Program-made: the position numbers and the translations under genes
Shown here: piece after piece, positions 5,907 through 6,836 of the stretch
Layout of the letters: each line of letters starts with the position of its first letter
How positions within the stretch are numbered: the first letter of the stretch is position 1
The notes under the pieces: model-generated
Told to the model about the DNA's origin: nothing
What the model saw: the letters and a program-made list of their open reading frames with translations, nothing else
Database searches by the model: none
NCBI GenBank assembly: GCA_023262945.1
Contig: JALQXY010000148.1
Location: 1 to 6,836 of the forward strand
DNA length: 6,836 nt
Reading direction: 5' to 3'
Source: Rickettsiales bacterium
GTDB taxonomy: Bacteria; Pseudomonadota; Alphaproteobacteria; Rickettsiales; UBA1997

Positions 5907-6478
5907 TAATTGCACAAAAAAAACTACTTAAATACTCATTATTAGCATTTTTTATTATTTATATAATAATTTTTGCTATTAGAATAACATCTTTTACGCC
6001 ACCTTTATCTCAAATTGAATACCAAGAAAGTAATAATCATGAAGAGATATTTAACAAAAAATTCACTGGTACTGCAAAAGCAATTGATGGCGATTCTCTA
6101 TATGTTGATGATAATGAAGTAAGGTTACTTTATATTGATGCTCCCGAATATAAACAAGAATGCTTAAATAGCAAAGGTCAATCTTATAGATGTGGCGCTG
6201 CTAGTGCTGATTTTTTAAAAAAATTAGTACAAAACAAACAAATAATTTGTAAATATTCTCATAAAGATAGATATAATCGATTTTTGGCAATATGTTTTAT
6301 TGGTAAAGAATCTATTAATGAATTAATAGTTAAGAATGGCATGGCGGTAATTTATAACTTACAACAAGCCAGTAAAAATATAATAACCCTTGAAGAAGAG
6401 GCAAAATCATTGAAAAAAGGTATATGGCAAGGACATTTTCAATTGCCGCAAGATTATCGTCGCTCTTCTAAATCTTAA
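5903..6478 (+). CDS. membrane-anchored staphylococcal-type thermonuclease (SNase-like)
   Basis: This 191-residue protein is a calcium-dependent type nuclease that would hydrolyse DNA or RNA outside the cytoplasm. Residues about 11-28 are a transmembrane anchor or uncleaved signal (SLLAFFIIYIIIFAI). The SNase fold follows from about residue 54. All expected active-site residues are present: D62 and D64 in IDGDSL, R74 in VRLLYID, D79, E82 in DAPE, and R126 in DRYNRF, matching D19, D21, R35, D40, E43 and R87 of the staphylococcal enzyme. Cysteines 87, 97, 116 and 131 could form disulfides, in keeping with a periplasmic location. The tail LPQDYRR is the usual ending in alphaproteobacterial homologues. 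Translation must begin at TTG 5903, overlapping the aminotransferase stop as TTGA; the first in-frame ATG (codon 147) is far inside the domain. Coupled translation is likely. Confidence 0.92.
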   Translation: MIIAQKKLLKYSLLAFFIIYIIIFAIRITSFTPPLSQIEYQESNNHEEIFNKKFTGTAKAIDGDSLYVDDNEVRLLYIDAPEYKQECLNSKGQSYRCGAASADFLKKLVQNKQIICKYSHKDRYNRFLAICFIGKESINELIVKNGMAVIYNLQQASKNIITLEEEAKSLKKGIWQGHFQLPQDYRRSSKS

Positions 6479-6836
6479 AAGCCACCATAAATAGTTATGA
6501 TAAGAATGAACTTTCTATTCACGGAAGATTTTCTCGTTCTTATAAAGGTGTATTAAGAGGATTACATTGGGATAAAAAGACTTGGAAATTAGTACAAGCG
6601 GCTGTGGGTGATATCTATTTAGTTGTTTTAGATATGAGAGAAAATTCACCAACTTATGGGGAATGGGAATCATTTATTATAACTGAAAGATTAAGAAATC
6701 AGGTGTTAGTTCCACCGGGATTTGCAAACGGACATTACGCATTAACTGATTGTATGTTTCATTATAACTTATTTTATAAAGATGAATATGTTGATGCTGA
6801 TGAACAAGGTGTTGTGAAGTGGAATGACACAAGATT
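6472..6836 (+). pseudogene. 5'-truncated dTDP-4-dehydrorhamnose 3,5-epimerase-like (RmlC family) fragment
   Basis: The frame starting at 6481 (gcc) reads SYKGVLRGLHWDKKTWKLV, then GDIYLVVLDMRENSPTYGEW, QVLVPPGFANGH and GVVKWNDTR to the window end. This is the cupin core of RmlC-type epimerases, which epimerise dTDP-4-keto-6-deoxy-hexoses for surface polysaccharide; the RGLHWD histidine is the conserved catalytic-region landmark. Family members normally have about 50-60 residues before RGLH. Here only about 30 are possible, because an in-frame stop lies at 6469-6471, inside the intact nuclease gene. No ATG, GTG or TTG precedes the core; the first in-frame ATG is at 6634. The N-terminal segment is therefore missing, and the junction falls within a few bases of the nuclease stop. 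A 5'-deleted remnant is the simplest reading; a chimeric assembly or a rare start codon are alternatives. The gene runs off the window, so its 3' end is unknown. Confidence 0.6.

Overview
This window comes from a strongly AT-rich bacterial chromosome (G+C clearly below one third; intergenic DNA lower still). The best guess is an alphaproteobacterium. The branched-chain aminotransferase, MltA, the thermonuclease ending in a P-x-D-Y-R tail, and a small Opa/Msp-like outer-membrane barrel all look like the versions found in AT-rich alphaproteobacteria, such as Rickettsiales- or Holosporales-like lineages. Histidine and branched-chain amino acid genes argue against a fully reduced Rickettsia-type parasite. 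The taxonomic call is inference from protein style, not from a marker gene.

Layout: 1-196 holds no gene but carries one copy of a dispersed repeat. 197-1611 (minus) is a two-gene unit, hisA followed by an outer-membrane beta-barrel protein with an ATGA overlap. 1678-1992 (plus) is a small two-helix membrane protein, divergent from hisA. 2022-3119 (minus) is the YchF/OLA1-type NTPase, convergent with the small gene and separated from it by a hairpin. 3120-3424 is gene-free with repeat sequence. 3425-4606 (plus) is a lipoprotein lytic transglycosylase, MltA. 4607-5021 is gene-free and carries a MITE-like repeat. 5022-6478 (plus) is a two-gene unit of a branched-chain aminotransferase and a membrane-anchored staphylococcal-type nuclease that begins at an overlapping TTG. 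From about 6472 to the window end is a dTDP-sugar 3,5-epimerase (RmlC-like) reading frame that lacks its N-terminus and any start codon.

The genes form no single pathway. They mix amino acid metabolism (hisA, ilvE), envelope functions (barrel protein, MltA, anchored nuclease, sugar epimerase remnant) and a housekeeping NTPase. The unusual content is in the spacers. Two gene-free regions flanking mltA are inverted copies of each other, one apparently interrupted by a palindrome-ended element whose core recurs, inverted, at the left edge of the window. No CRISPR array, tRNA, rRNA or transposase gene was seen, and I see no clear evidence of a new multi-gene system.
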